Counted from the stretch's first letter, positions 1 to 6,832 are shown. The stretch: DNA of 7,144 bases from Candidatus Dormiibacterota bacterium (GCA_955652455.1 CATPBU010000157.1:1-7144), one strand, 5' to 3'. Translations and numbers: made by a program. The notes: a model not told the origin generated them from the sequence alone.

Positions 1-588
1 CGACAGCTCCATGCTCACCCCGTTGCCCGAGTCCGCGGCGACCAGGACGCGGGTCAGCGGCGACGGGTCCTCGCCCTCGACGAGCTGGCCGCGCATCCGC
101 ATCCATACGGTTGCAGGGCCAGGACGAAGGAATTCGCCCGCGACCAACCGCCACTCCACAGCCGAGAAGTAGCTCGGACCATTCCAAGGGTCGAAACCTT
201 CGAACGCCGGCACCTCGGTCGGCCCGGCGAAAGGCGGCGGCTCGAGCGGCGTCTGCTCGGTCACCGTGTCGGCGCGCCGGACTCGCCAGGCTCGTGCGAC
301 GGCGACCCGCCCCTCGCCATCGCTCAGCGTTGCTTCGGCGAGTTGCACGCTGCGACCGGGACGGGTGAGCCGCGCCTCCGCCGTCAGAGTTGTGATCGGC
401 ACGCTGCGCATGATCTCCACGGTGAATCGCGCCACCGCGAAGTCGGCGGCGCCGTCGAGCCGCTCGATCGACCGGGCCAGCAGCGCCGCCGGCGGGCCGG
501 CGTGCTGAAAGTTCGGGTCCCACGGACCGCGAGCCCAATCGGTGGAGGTGAAGCGGTCGCCGTCGCGGATGTAGAAGGCGCCGCTCAT
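1..588 (-). CDS. Thioesterase family protein (double-hotdog, TesB-like), 3' end outside the window
   Basis: Translating the - strand from ATG at 588 gives 196 codons with no stop before the window edge, so the C-terminus is missing. The protein opens MSGAFYIRDGDRF and has HAGPPAALLARSIE at about residues 29-42, VARFTVEIMRSVPI at 52-65 and RPGRSVQLAEATL at 77-89. This is the usual first hotdog domain of actinobacterial acyl-CoA thioesterase-like proteins. A second hotdog begins near residue 140 and carries LVAADSGNGVS at 182-192, where the family has a conserved Asp. Known members hydrolyse acyl-CoA thioesters in the cytosol; the substrate cannot be read here. Full-length relatives are about 260-280 aa, so about a quarter is missing. 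No Shine-Dalgarno precedes the ATG, and a weak GACAAT box lies 7 nt upstream. The next gene diverges from it across 60 bp. The family call is firm; the specificity is unknown. Confidence 0.85.
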   Translation of the reverse strand, partial: MSGAFYIRDGDRFTSTDWARGPWDPNFQHAGPPAALLARSIERLDGAADFAVARFTVEIMRSVPITTLTAEARLTRPGRSVQLAEATLSDGEGRVAVARAWRVRRADTVTEQTPLEPPPFAGPTEVPAFEGFDPWNGPSYFSAVEWRLVAGEFLRPGPATVWMRMRGQLVEGEDPSPLTRVLVAADSGNGVSMELS

Positions 589-632
589 CGCGCCGATTGT
601 CCGCGTCGCCCGGGCCGCCTCGCAGCAAGCGT

Positions 633-643
633 GCCAGACTGGC
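633..643. repeat. Short palindrome GCCAG-A-CTGGC in the divergent intergenic gap
   Basis: A perfect 5-bp inverted repeat with a 1-nt centre lies 5 nt before the ATG of the + strand gene, inside the 60-bp gap between two divergent starts. The position would suit an operator, but a palindrome this short can arise by chance in GC-rich DNA. Confidence 0.25.
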
Positions 644-648
644 GCGCC

Positions 649-1452
649 ATGGCGGTCGAGGTCACCGATGAGCGCATCGCTGCCGCGGCGGTGCGCCTCC
701 ACGAGGGCGGGTGGTGGTTCACGCCGCGTCAGCTGTACTACGCCGTGTGCGCCGACGTCGAAACAGCGCCGGTGCGCATCGCCAGCGGCGAGGTGGGACT
801 CGGGCTGGTGCTCATCCTGGTCGGGATCATCATCGCCAACCGGGCTGTGCTGATCGTGCTCGGCGGCCTCGGCGTCCTGCTCGTCGCCCTCGGAGCGATC
901 ACCCACCTCCAGGAGCGCCGACCGCCGCCACTTGCCCGGCTGCTGGCGATCTCATTCGCCGACTTCGAGGCACAACTCTCTGCCGGCGGCCACTCCCCGC
1001 CCGGGCTGATTACCACCACCCAACCGCCACGGGCCGAGGCCGGGTCCGGCGCACCCGTGGTGATCTGCGACCGCGCAGAGACGGCTGCCATGCTCATCGC
1101 CAACCGCGAGCATCTCGGCGACGCGCGCGTGCTGACGGCCGGCGAGGTGCCTGTCCACGTCGACGGTGTCACGGTGGCGGTCATCCACGACTGCGATCCC
1201 GCCGGGTGCGCCATCGCCGTCGACCTCCGCGACCGCGGCGCCGACGTCGGCGACGCCGGCATCAACCCCGGTGAGATCGCCGGCAAGCGCGCCCAGCTCA
1301 TCGAGGGGGCACCGGCGCGCCTGCCGCGCGACCTCTCGGGTCACCTCACCGTCCAAGAGCTCGACTGGCTGCGCAGCGGCAAGCGCCTCGAGCTGGCGAC
1401 GGAGACGCCGGAGCAACTCGTCGTCCGCGTCCGTGCCGCGATAACTGGCTAG
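649..1452 (+). CDS. Membrane-hairpin protein with Spo11/topoisomerase VI-A-like motifs (RQLYY plus TOPRIM-like DCDPAG); function unknown
   Basis: The protein has 267 aa from ATG 649. The open frame extends upstream to 343, but that stretch runs antisense through the thioesterase gene. Residues 1-37 read as a small helical unit ending [15 protein letters not shown] (24-38), which resembles the catalytic (S/T)xRDxYY segment of Spo11/Top6A winged-helix domains. Two hydrophobic helices follow, about 48-63 and 66-84, separated by NR, and predict a membrane hairpin. A basic/proline linker (QERRPPP, 88-94) leads to a soluble domain with [16 protein letters not shown] (135-150), LTAGEVP (162-168) and [16 protein letters not shown] (176-191). 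That order (strand plus acidic residue, T-G-x-P turn, hydrophobic strand plus DxDPxG) is the TOPRIM order of Top6A/Spo11, with Asp141 where Glu is usual. The tail (205-267) has no motif I recognise. No Shine-Dalgarno is visible. Codon use matches its neighbours. The motif match was made by eye; a simple membrane protein of unknown function is the alternative. Confidence 0.6.
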   Translation: MAVEVTDERIAAAAVRLHEGGWWFTPRQLYYAVCADVETAPVRIASGEVGLGLVLILVGIIIANRAVLIVLGGLGVLLVALGAITHLQERRPPPLARLLAISFADFEAQLSAGGHSPPGLITTTQPPRAEAGSGAPVVICDRAETAAMLIANREHLGDARVLTAGEVPVHVDGVTVAVIHDCDPAGCAIAVDLRDRGADVGDAGINPGEIAGKRAQLIEGAPARLPRDLSGHLTVQELDWLRSGKRLELATETPEQLVVRVRAAITG

Positions 1453-2711
1453 GTGTCCACCTGGTTCTCGTCTGTCGCCCCGACGAGGATCGCCATGTTG
1501 CCCATCGGGTGCTGATTCTTGTGCATGAGTTGGTGCGCAAGGCCGACCTCGTCGAACGCGAAGGTTCGGCGCAGGCACGGGTCCACGGCACCGCTCGTCA
1601 CCAACTGGTTGAGCGCTGCCGCGTCTTCGTCGTTGGCGAAATGCGAGCCCTGTAGTCGTTTGCTACGCATCCACAGGTACCGCAGGTCGACCGCTGCGTG
1701 GTAACCGGTCGTCCCCGCACAGATCACCACCATGCCGGCGTTGTCACACACCAGGATCGAGGTGGGGATGGTCGCCTCGCCTGGATGCTCGAAGACGATT
1801 CGAGGGCTGCGCTTCTCACCGAGAACGTCCCAGATCGCCTTGCCAAAGGCGCGCGCCCCGGCCGCCCACTTGCCGTACGCGTCATTGTCGCGCCAGTCGG
1901 GCGGCAGGCCCCAGTGATCGAAGTCGCTGCGGTCGATGTAACCGGCGGCGCCAAGGGACACGCAGAACGCGCCGCGCTCCGGCCCTGATGTGACCGCCAC
2001 CGGGATACCCCCGCGCGCCTTGACGATCTGGATCGCCTGACAGCCGAGCCCGCCGCTGCCGCCCCACACCAGGACGACATCGTTGGGGCGGACCGTATGT
2101 GGCTCCCAACTGCACAGCATGCGGTACGCCGTGGCACCAACCAGCACGTACGACGCCGCCGCCGCCCAGCTTAATCGCTCCGGTTTGGGCAGCAGCTGAT
2201 GGGCCTGCACCAGGGCAAACTGCGCGAAGCTGCCCCAGTTGGTCTCGTAGCCCCAGATGCGCGTGCTCGGCGCTGTGATCGGGTCGCCGCCGGCGGCGAT
2301 ATACGCGTCGTCGGCATCCCACTGCCCGCAGTGCACCACCACCCGGTCGCCAACGCGCACGTTGCCGACTCCATCGCCGACCGCATACACGATGCCTGAG
2401 GCGTCGCTGCCACCAATGTGGAAGTCTTCGCTGGCACCCGCCTTCTGCCGCGCCGCGATGACGTCGACGGGCCGGCCCAGCGCACCCCAGACGGTGTTGT
2501 AGTTGATTCCGGCCGCCATGACGTAGACGAGCGCTTCGCCGGGCCCGGGGCGCGGGGTGGACACCTCCTCCACCTGGAAAGCCTCGATGGGATCTCCGTA
2601 CCGCTCACGGCGGATCACCTGAGCGAGCATCGTCGACGGCACCTCGCCGACGGGCGGCGCCACGGTGAGCCGCCGCGGGTCGGTGCGCGGTTGCGTCGGT
2701 TCGATGCTCAC
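1449..2711 (-). CDS. ccr: Crotonyl-CoA carboxylase/reductase
   Basis: This 420-aa protein of the zinc-independent medium-chain dehydrogenase/reductase fold catalyses NADPH-dependent reductive carboxylation of crotonyl-CoA to ethylmalonyl-CoA. That is the signature step of the ethylmalonyl-CoA pathway and a source of extender units. The N-terminal catalytic half has [14 protein letters not shown] (66-79), [11 protein letters not shown] (98-108), [13 protein letters not shown] (120-132) and [14 protein letters not shown] (152-165). The Rossmann half has the nucleotide loop VWGGSGGLG (215-223) and [10 protein letters not shown] (330-339). Asn72, Glu156 and His338 probably correspond to the CO2-binding Asn, Glu and His of characterised enzymes; this was aligned by eye. 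GYETN, INYNTVW and the [19 protein letters not shown] block (294-312) separate it from ordinary quinone or acrylyl-CoA reductases. The GTG start at 2711 is supported by GAGGGAAG about 9 nt upstream; Met28 is a less likely start. It is the last gene of the leftward cluster, 42 nt after the MFS gene, and its TAG overlaps the stop of the converging gene. Confidence 0.95.
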   Translation of the reverse strand: MSIEPTQPRTDPRRLTVAPPVGEVPSTMLAQVIRRERYGDPIEAFQVEEVSTPRPGPGEALVYVMAAGINYNTVWGALGRPVDVIAARQKAGASEDFHIGGSDASGIVYAVGDGVGNVRVGDRVVVHCGQWDADDAYIAAGGDPITAPSTRIWGYETNWGSFAQFALVQAHQLLPKPERLSWAAAASYVLVGATAYRMLCSWEPHTVRPNDVVLVWGGSGGLGCQAIQIVKARGGIPVAVTSGPERGAFCVSLGAAGYIDRSDFDHWGLPPDWRDNDAYGKWAAGARAFGKAIWDVLGEKRSPRIVFEHPGEATIPTSILVCDNAGMVVICAGTTGYHAAVDLRYLWMRSKRLQGSHFANDEDAAALNQLVTSGAVDPCLRRTFAFDEVGLAHQLMHKNQHPMGNMAILVGATDENQVDT

Positions 2712-2720
2712 AACTGTCGA

Positions 2721-2728
2721 CTTCCCTC
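2721..2728 (-). promoter_or_regulatory. Shine-Dalgarno GAGGGAAG for ccr
   Basis: A purine-rich stretch on the - strand lies 9 nt before the GTG at 2711 and supports that start over the internal ATG at codon 28. Confidence 0.55.
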
Positions 2729-2753
2729 AAATCACCCTAGTTGGACAGGCACC

Positions 2754-4058
2754 TTACACGGGAGGGCCGGCGAGGGCGTCGTCACCCAACGCCGGCGGCG
2801 CGTCGGTGGCGCGACCGCGGTAATTCCACACCTGGGGGAAGGCGACGGCCGCCGCAACCAGGCCGACCAGCGACAGCACACCCCCTGACACCACCGACAC
2901 CTGCGCGGACGTGACCCCGGCGACCAGGCCCGCCTCGAAGTCGCCGATGAACGGACCGCCGACGACGACCATGAAGTACGTCGCGGTCAGGCGGCCGCGC
3001 AGCTCGTCGGGCGTCAGCGTCTGCTGGATGGTGTTGCGGCACACGGCGCTGATCGAGTCCGCGGCGCCGGCGACGGCCAGCCAGAGCAAGCTGATCCACA
3101 GCGAGGTGACCAAGCCGAAGGCGATGATCGCCAACCCCCACACAGCGATGGACACCACCACCACACGTCCCAGCCGGCTCGAGCGCGAGAGCCATCCGCT
3201 GCTCAGCGCAGCCAGCACCGCGCCAACCCCTGGAGCGGCGTAGAGATACCCGAGCCCCTGCGCGCCGGCGTGGAAGGTCGTGGCGGCCAGCACTGGGAAG
3301 ACCGCCCGCGGGAGACCGAAGATCATGGCGCTGAGGTCCATCGCGTAGCTGCCGAGGATGACCTTGCGGCGGAGGATGTACGCGAAGCCCCGCCTCAGCG
3401 CGGCGATCATCGGCTCGCGCACGGTCGACCTCGGCGGCTGTGGTGGGAGAAGCCACACGGCGAGCAGACCCGCGGCGAAGCTGGCGGCATCCACCAGGTA
3501 CGCGCCGGCCAGCCCTACGTGAGCGATGACGATCCCACCCAGAGCCGGGCCGGCGATCAGGGAGCTTTGAAACATCGCGACGTTGATGGACAGCGCACCG
3601 GCGAGCCGCTCCGGCGAGACCAGGTTGGGCAGCATGGCGGTGCGCGTCGGCGAGTCGAGCGCTGCCACCGACGAGGCGAGCGCGACGATGACGAAAACGA
3701 ACACCACGGGCGGATGACCCAGCGCGCCAAGGAGCAGCGCCAGCGAGCACAGGCCGAGCAGCCCCTGGGTGACCAGCAGCAGGCGCCGCCTGTCGACGCG
3801 GTCGGCAATGCTGCCACCGGCCAGTGACACGCTCACCAGCGGCACCACCTGGGCCACACCGAGGAGCCCGACGAGCACCGGGGAGCCGGTCATGGCGTAG
3901 ACCTGGTACGGCACCGCGACGGTGGTGATCTGCCGGCCGATCAGCGACACCAGCTGTCCGGCACTGAGCCTGCGGAAGGGTTTGGACTCGCGTAGCGCAC
4001 CGATGTCGACGGCGACCCCGGCCAGCGCTGCTGACAGGCGGCGGGCGCGATCAGACAC
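2754..4058 (-). CDS. MFS transporter, DHA3/EntS-like drug or metabolite exporter
   Basis: This 434-aa polytopic membrane protein has about 10-12 predicted helices. The N-terminal cytoplasmic part is short (ALRESKPFRRLSAGQ, 21-35). The first helix region contains TTVAVPYQVYAMTGS (45-59). The loop between helices 2 and 3 carries the MFS motif A, AGGSIADRVDRRR (80-92). DSPTRTAMLPNLV (135-147), IAGPALGGIVI (168-178) and CRNTIQQTLTPDELRGRL (340-357) are typical of the MFS_3/DHA3 group that includes the enterobactin exporter EntS. Members are proton-driven exporters; the cargo cannot be deduced. The GTG at 4058 has no Shine-Dalgarno, but TATCCT sits exactly 6 nt upstream, so a leaderless transcript starting at the GTG is plausible. 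It lies 53 nt after pckA and 42 nt before ccr on the same strand, so it may be both co-transcribed with pckA and separately promoted. The hydrophilic tail (about 411-434) is unremarkable. Confidence 0.9.
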   Translation of the reverse strand: MSDRARRLSAALAGVAVDIGALRESKPFRRLSAGQLVSLIGRQITTVAVPYQVYAMTGSPVLVGLLGVAQVVPLVSVSLAGGSIADRVDRRRLLLVTQGLLGLCSLALLLGALGHPPVVFVFVIVALASSVAALDSPTRTAMLPNLVSPERLAGALSINVAMFQSSLIAGPALGGIVIAHVGLAGAYLVDAASFAAGLLAVWLLPPQPPRSTVREPMIAALRRGFAYILRRKVILGSYAMDLSAMIFGLPRAVFPVLAATTFHAGAQGLGYLYAAPGVGAVLAALSSGWLSRSSRLGRVVVVSIAVWGLAIIAFGLVTSLWISLLWLAVAGAADSISAVCRNTIQQTLTPDELRGRLTATYFMVVVGGPFIGDFEAGLVAGVTSAQVSVVSGGVLSLVGLVAAAVAFPQVWNYRGRATDAPPALGDDALAGPPV

Positions 4059-4064
4059 CGCGAG

Positions 4065-4070
4065 AGGATA
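4065..4070 (-). promoter_or_regulatory. Candidate -10 box TATCCT for a leaderless MFS transcript
   Basis: On the - strand TATCCT is followed by 6 nt (CTCGCG) and then the GTG start at 4058, putting the expected +1 on the start codon itself. No recognisable -35 hexamer was found upstream. This is the same geometry as at the aminotransferase gene. Confidence 0.45.
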
Positions 4071-4074
4071 TCGG

Positions 4075-4090
4075 GGACACGCCGCTGTCC
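4075..4090. repeat. Inverted repeat GGACA-N6-TGTCC in the pckA-MFS gap
   Basis: This perfect 5-bp dyad with a 6-nt centre lies just upstream of the TATCCT box, where the -35/-10 spacer would be. It could be an operator for the transporter gene or a weak stem-loop after pckA. It is too short to be decisive. Confidence 0.25.
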
Positions 4091-4111
4091 TGCTGGATCT
4101 GCGGGGTCTGG

Positions 4112-5677
4112 CTACGCCGTGATCGCGCTGGCGATCTCCGGGTTCAGGCCGGGGTACTTGGCGAGAAAGTCACGCCGCTCCGCGCGCAGACGCTCGACGA
4201 TCGTGTTGTACTCATCGACGCGCCCGGTGCGTTCATAGAGGCGCCGCGGCTGCAGGATCTCGGGGTCGTCGACGCCCGGCACGGAGCGGGCCACCTGGTA
4301 GCCGAAGTCGGCGTCAGCCTCCCACTCGATGGTGCCCTCGGCGATTGCTTTGACCACCGCGCTCGAGTAGGGAATCGTCACCTTCTTGCTGCTGTCGTTG
4401 TCGGGCGGCCCGCCGACGCGGCCGGTGTTGAGCAGGAAGACCTCGAACCGGCAGCTGTCGATCAGTTCGAGGAACCGGTTGCCCTGCTGTTCGTGACACA
4501 GCGGGAAGAACGGATTGGTGCCGGGCACGCGGAGGAACTTGCCCGCCTCCTCCTTGCCTCCCGCCGACGTGCCCTGGGTCTCACCGAGCATGAAGTACGC
4601 CGCCGCCTGCTCGCGCTTCAACCTGGCCACCACCGGGATGATGTTCTCGTTGCGATTGAGGATGAGCAGCTGGTTGACGCTGGTGACCTCGCGGGCGTCA
4701 CGGTGCCAGCCCAGGGCATCCATCTGAAACACGGCGCGGCCGTTCTGCGTGTATGCGGTGTCGAAGAAGTCGACCTTCCCGCTCTTGTCCATGGAGACGT
4801 TCTCCAGGTATGCCTCCGGCTTGCATACCGCGCCAAAGATGGTCGGCTCGTCCTTGGGATCGAGCCCGAAGGTCTTGGCGAAGCAGCCGTTTTCCGTGGC
4901 CGCGATGCGGCCGCCCGGGTACAGCGCGACAAAGTCATCCTGCACCGGCTTGGAGTCGTTCTGGCGGGTGAACGTGGTGGTGGTCTTGCCGGTGCCGGAC
5001 AGCCCGACGATCAGCATCGTCTGCTCGCCTCTTGAGGTCGGGATCACCTTGCAGCCGGCGTGCAGCGACAGCCCACCTTGGTCATAGGTGAGCTTGTTCC
5101 ACATTCGCAGTCCGCCCTTTTTCGACTCGCCGAAGTAATCGCTGTTGAGGACTCGGGTCACCCCATTGGCGAGGTCGACTGCGATCAGCCGGTTGTCGGG
5201 ATAGCTCGGCGCCTCGAGCTTCGGCGTGTAGATGACGGTCAATTCAGGATTCCAATCCTCGCCACCCCGTCCTTCGTTGTCGAAATACAGCCAACGCTGC
5301 ATGCCGGCGACGTTGGCGGCGGCCGCGTCGATGAAGAGACGGGCTCGAACGCGTTGTCGGGGGTCATTGCCGATGTAGCCGTCGACGACGACCATGTCGC
5401 GCTCGCGGATGTGCTCCTCCTGGAGCATCGCGATGTGCCGGCCAACCTCGATGGAGAGGGTCTGGTCGGTGTGCTCCTCAGGGGAGTCCGTGATGATGTA
5501 CGTACTGCTCTTGCTTCGGGACACCACCCGGGTTTGCACGTTGTAGTTGTCGAACTCCGTCAACCTGGCGTTGGGCATCTTCGCGGTGAGCTCGCGCAGC
5601 TTCTGCGGGCTCGGGTTCCAGCGGATCGAGCGGGCCGGCGGCAGCGACACACGCTGAGCCCTGACAACGTCGGTCAT
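4112..5677 (-). CDS. pckA: Phosphoenolpyruvate carboxykinase (ATP)
   Basis: This 521-aa cytosolic enzyme catalyses oxaloacetate + ATP to PEP + ADP + CO2, the entry step of gluconeogenesis. Visible elements are YFGESKKGGLRMWNK (181-195, with the active-site lysine), LSLHAGCKV (203-211, probable Mn-binding His206), the Walker A loop GLSGTGKTT (225-233), QDDFVAL (246-252) with the metal-binding Asp pair, GCFAKTFGLD (264-273) and VVARL (349-353, probable substrate Arg). GLSGTGKTT and the length mark the ATP type, not the GTP type. The segment after Arg352, MLGETQGTSAGG at 363-374 and FLRVPGTNPFFPL at 381-393, differs from the SGYTAKVAGTE lid of classical PckA, so this is a divergent subgroup. The start at 5677 is chosen because GGAGGA lies 3 nt upstream; the frame stays open to an ATG at 5719, which would add MRCDGMRGQGRGGV. 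It is the first gene of the leftward pckA-MFS-ccr cluster and is divergent from the aminotransferase gene. Confidence 0.93.
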   Translation of the reverse strand: MTDVVRAQRVSLPPARSIRWNPSPQKLRELTAKMPNARLTEFDNYNVQTRVVSRSKSSTYIITDSPEEHTDQTLSIEVGRHIAMLQEEHIRERDMVVVDGYIGNDPRQRVRARLFIDAAAANVAGMQRWLYFDNEGRGGEDWNPELTVIYTPKLEAPSYPDNRLIAVDLANGVTRVLNSDYFGESKKGGLRMWNKLTYDQGGLSLHAGCKVIPTSRGEQTMLIVGLSGTGKTTTTFTRQNDSKPVQDDFVALYPGGRIAATENGCFAKTFGLDPKDEPTIFGAVCKPEAYLENVSMDKSGKVDFFDTAYTQNGRAVFQMDALGWHRDAREVTSVNQLLILNRNENIIPVVARLKREQAAAYFMLGETQGTSAGGKEEAGKFLRVPGTNPFFPLCHEQQGNRFLELIDSCRFEVFLLNTGRVGGPPDNDSSKKVTIPYSSAVVKAIAEGTIEWEADADFGYQVARSVPGVDDPEILQPRRLYERTGRVDEYNTIVERLRAERRDFLAKYPGLNPEIASAITA

Positions 5678-5680
5678 TAC

Positions 5681-5686
5681 TCCTCC
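5681..5686 (-). promoter_or_regulatory. Shine-Dalgarno GGAGGA deciding the pckA start
   Basis: On the - strand GGAGGA is followed by GTA and then ATG at 5677. It is one of the few clear ribosome-binding sites in the window and favours this start over the in-frame ATG 42 nt upstream. Confidence 0.7.
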
Positions 5687-5745
5687 ACGTCCCTGGCCTC
5701 GCATCCCATCACATCGCAATGAGCGGTATGGGACCAGGTTGCTGC

Positions 5746-5758
5746 GCTGATCAGCATA
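5746..5758 (-). promoter_or_regulatory. Possible pckA promoter region: TATGCT box overlapping palindrome GCTGATCAGC
   Basis: On the - strand TATGCT (5758-5753) is the best TANNNT -10 candidate for pckA and would give a leader of about 70 nt. Its downstream half overlaps a perfect 10-bp palindrome, GCTGATCAGC (5746-5755), which could be a repressor site covering the start of transcription. The upstream CCGACC is only a weak -35 match. Confidence 0.3.
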
Positions 5759-5807
5759 TCAGAGCGTATCCGGCAGGTCGGTTGCCGCTTGGAAGCCGCA
5801 GATCTGG

Positions 5808-5835
5808 TTGCACGCCCTGCTCGGGGTTGTACGCT
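5808..5835 (+). promoter_or_regulatory. Promoter TTGCAC-N16-TACGCT for a leaderless aminotransferase mRNA
   Basis: TTGCAC (5808-5813) and TACGCT (5830-5835) are separated by 16 nt, and the ATG follows after 6 nt, so the expected +1 is the A of the start codon. No ribosome-binding site precedes the ATG, in keeping with a leaderless mRNA. Confidence 0.55.
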
Positions 5836-5841
5836 GCTGCC

Positions 5842-6804
5842 ATGACCCAGACAGCAGCCGGCACATCGCCAGACGTCGTCACGCGCCGCGAGACCTCGTG
5901 GGTTTGGTTCGACGGGCGCCTCTGCCAGTACGGAGATGCCAAGGTGGGGCTGCTCACCCACGGCCTCAACTACGGAACCGGGGTGTTCGAGGGGATCCGC
6001 GCCTACTGGAACGCCGAGCGCGAGCAGCTCTACACATTGCGCATGCCCGAGCACTTCGACCGGATGCGCTCAAATGCGCGAATCCTGCAGATGGAGGTGC
6101 CGCTCTCGACGGCGGAACTGTGCGTGATCACCAACGACCTGCTGCGCCGCAACCACTACCGCGAGGATGTGTACGTCCGTCCGCTGATCTTCAAGTCGGC
6201 GGAGATCATCGGCGTCAAGCTGCACGACGTCGCGGAGAGCTTCGCCATCTGTACTGCGCCGATGGGCGACTACGTCGGCACCGGTGGGATCCGCTGCATG
6301 GTCAGCTCGTGGCGACGCGTCGACGACACCATGGCGCCCGCGCGCGCCAAGTGCACCGGGATCTATGTCAACAGCGCGCTCGCCAAATCGGAAGCGCTCC
6401 AGGCGGGCTTCGACGAAGCCATCCTGCTGACCATGGACGGGCACGTGTCCGAGGGCAGTGCCGAGAACATCTTCATCGTGCGCCAGGGCGTGATCGTCAC
6501 GCCGCCGCCCGCGGACAACATCCTCGAGGGGATCACTCGCCAGGGACTGATGCACGTGGCACGCGAAGAACTCGGGCTGGACGTGCTCGAGCGGTCGATC
6601 GACCGCAGTGAGCTGTACGCGGCCGACGAGGTGTTCCTGTGCGGCACCGGCGCCCAGGTTGCGCCGGTCATCGAGATCGACCGGCGGCGCATCAGCGACG
6701 GCGAACCGGGCCCGCTGACCATGCGTATCCAGGACCTCTACAACAGCATCGTCAGCGGCCGCAATGAAAAATACGCGGAGTGGCTCTCGCCGGTTTACGT
6801 CTAA
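5842..6804 (+). CDS. ilvE: Branched-chain amino acid aminotransferase (fold IV PLP enzyme)
   Basis: This 320-aa enzyme transfers the amino group between glutamate/2-oxoglutarate and Leu, Ile, Val or their keto acids, as the last biosynthetic or first degradative step. Landmarks are VWFDGRLCQYGDAKVGLLTHGLNYG (start 21; upstream of the active site), GVFEGIRAY (47-55), HFDRM (71-75, probable PLP-phosphate Arg74), YVRPLIF (111-117), RAKCTGIYVNSALAKSEA (168-185) with probable Schiff-base Lys170, DGHVSEGSAENIF (199-211) with probable PLP-pyridine Glu205, DNILEGITRQ (225-234) and FLCGTGAQVAPV (265-276). The length is typical of the class. The ATG at 5842 is chosen because homology begins just after it and the leaderless promoter points to it; the open frame upstream to 5719 encodes nothing recognisable. 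D-amino acid transaminase and aminodeoxychorismate lyase share the fold, but the EGI-R-Y and YVRP motifs fit BCAT. It stands alone between the divergent pckA and a hairpin-rich convergent gap. Confidence 0.93.
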   Translation: MTQTAAGTSPDVVTRRETSWVWFDGRLCQYGDAKVGLLTHGLNYGTGVFEGIRAYWNAEREQLYTLRMPEHFDRMRSNARILQMEVPLSTAELCVITNDLLRRNHYREDVYVRPLIFKSAEIIGVKLHDVAESFAICTAPMGDYVGTGGIRCMVSSWRRVDDTMAPARAKCTGIYVNSALAKSEALQAGFDEAILLTMDGHVSEGSAENIFIVRQGVIVTPPPADNILEGITRQGLMHVAREELGLDVLERSIDRSELYAADEVFLCGTGAQVAPVIEIDRRRISDGEPGPLTMRIQDLYNSIVSGRNEKYAEWLSPVYV

Positions 6805-6807
6805 ACA

Positions 6808-6830
6808 GGGGCGAGGCAGATCCTCGCCCC
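6808..6830. terminator. Strong stem-loop 3 nt after the ilvE stop
   Basis: GGGGCGAGG (6808-6816) pairs perfectly with CCTCGCCCC (6822-6830) around the 5-nt loop CAGAT. This 9-bp GC-rich stem has no T-run after it, as is common for terminators in GC-rich actinobacteria. Being symmetric, it could also act on leftward readthrough from the glycerate kinase gene. Confidence 0.75.
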
Positions 6831-6832
6831 TC

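Noticed and set aside
343..648. Upstream extension of the 649-1452 frame and other + strand frames at 111-508
   Set aside because: These run antisense through the thioesterase gene, whose - strand translation is clearly homologous to a family. Their products are Arg/Ala/Pro-rich with no motif.
738..1578. Long - strand frames opposite the TOPRIM-like gene (738-1301, 952-1578)
   Set aside because: They look like GC-driven shadows of the + strand gene: low-complexity composition, no recognisable domain, and one runs into ccr.
2418..3827. + strand frames opposite ccr and the MFS gene (2418-2888, 2911-3243, 3270-3827)
   Set aside because: The opposite strand encodes unmistakable CCR and MFS proteins; these frames have shadow composition and no starts with ribosome-binding sites.
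5060..5722. 220-aa + strand frame opposite the N-terminal half of pckA
   Set aside because: Antisense mirror of a conserved PEPCK region, with no domain recognised; it ends at the pckA start region as expected of a shadow.
5719..5841. Earlier in-frame start for ilvE at 5719 (41 extra residues)
   Set aside because: The extra residues match nothing in the family, overlap the pckA promoter region, and the leaderless promoter fixes the start at 5842.
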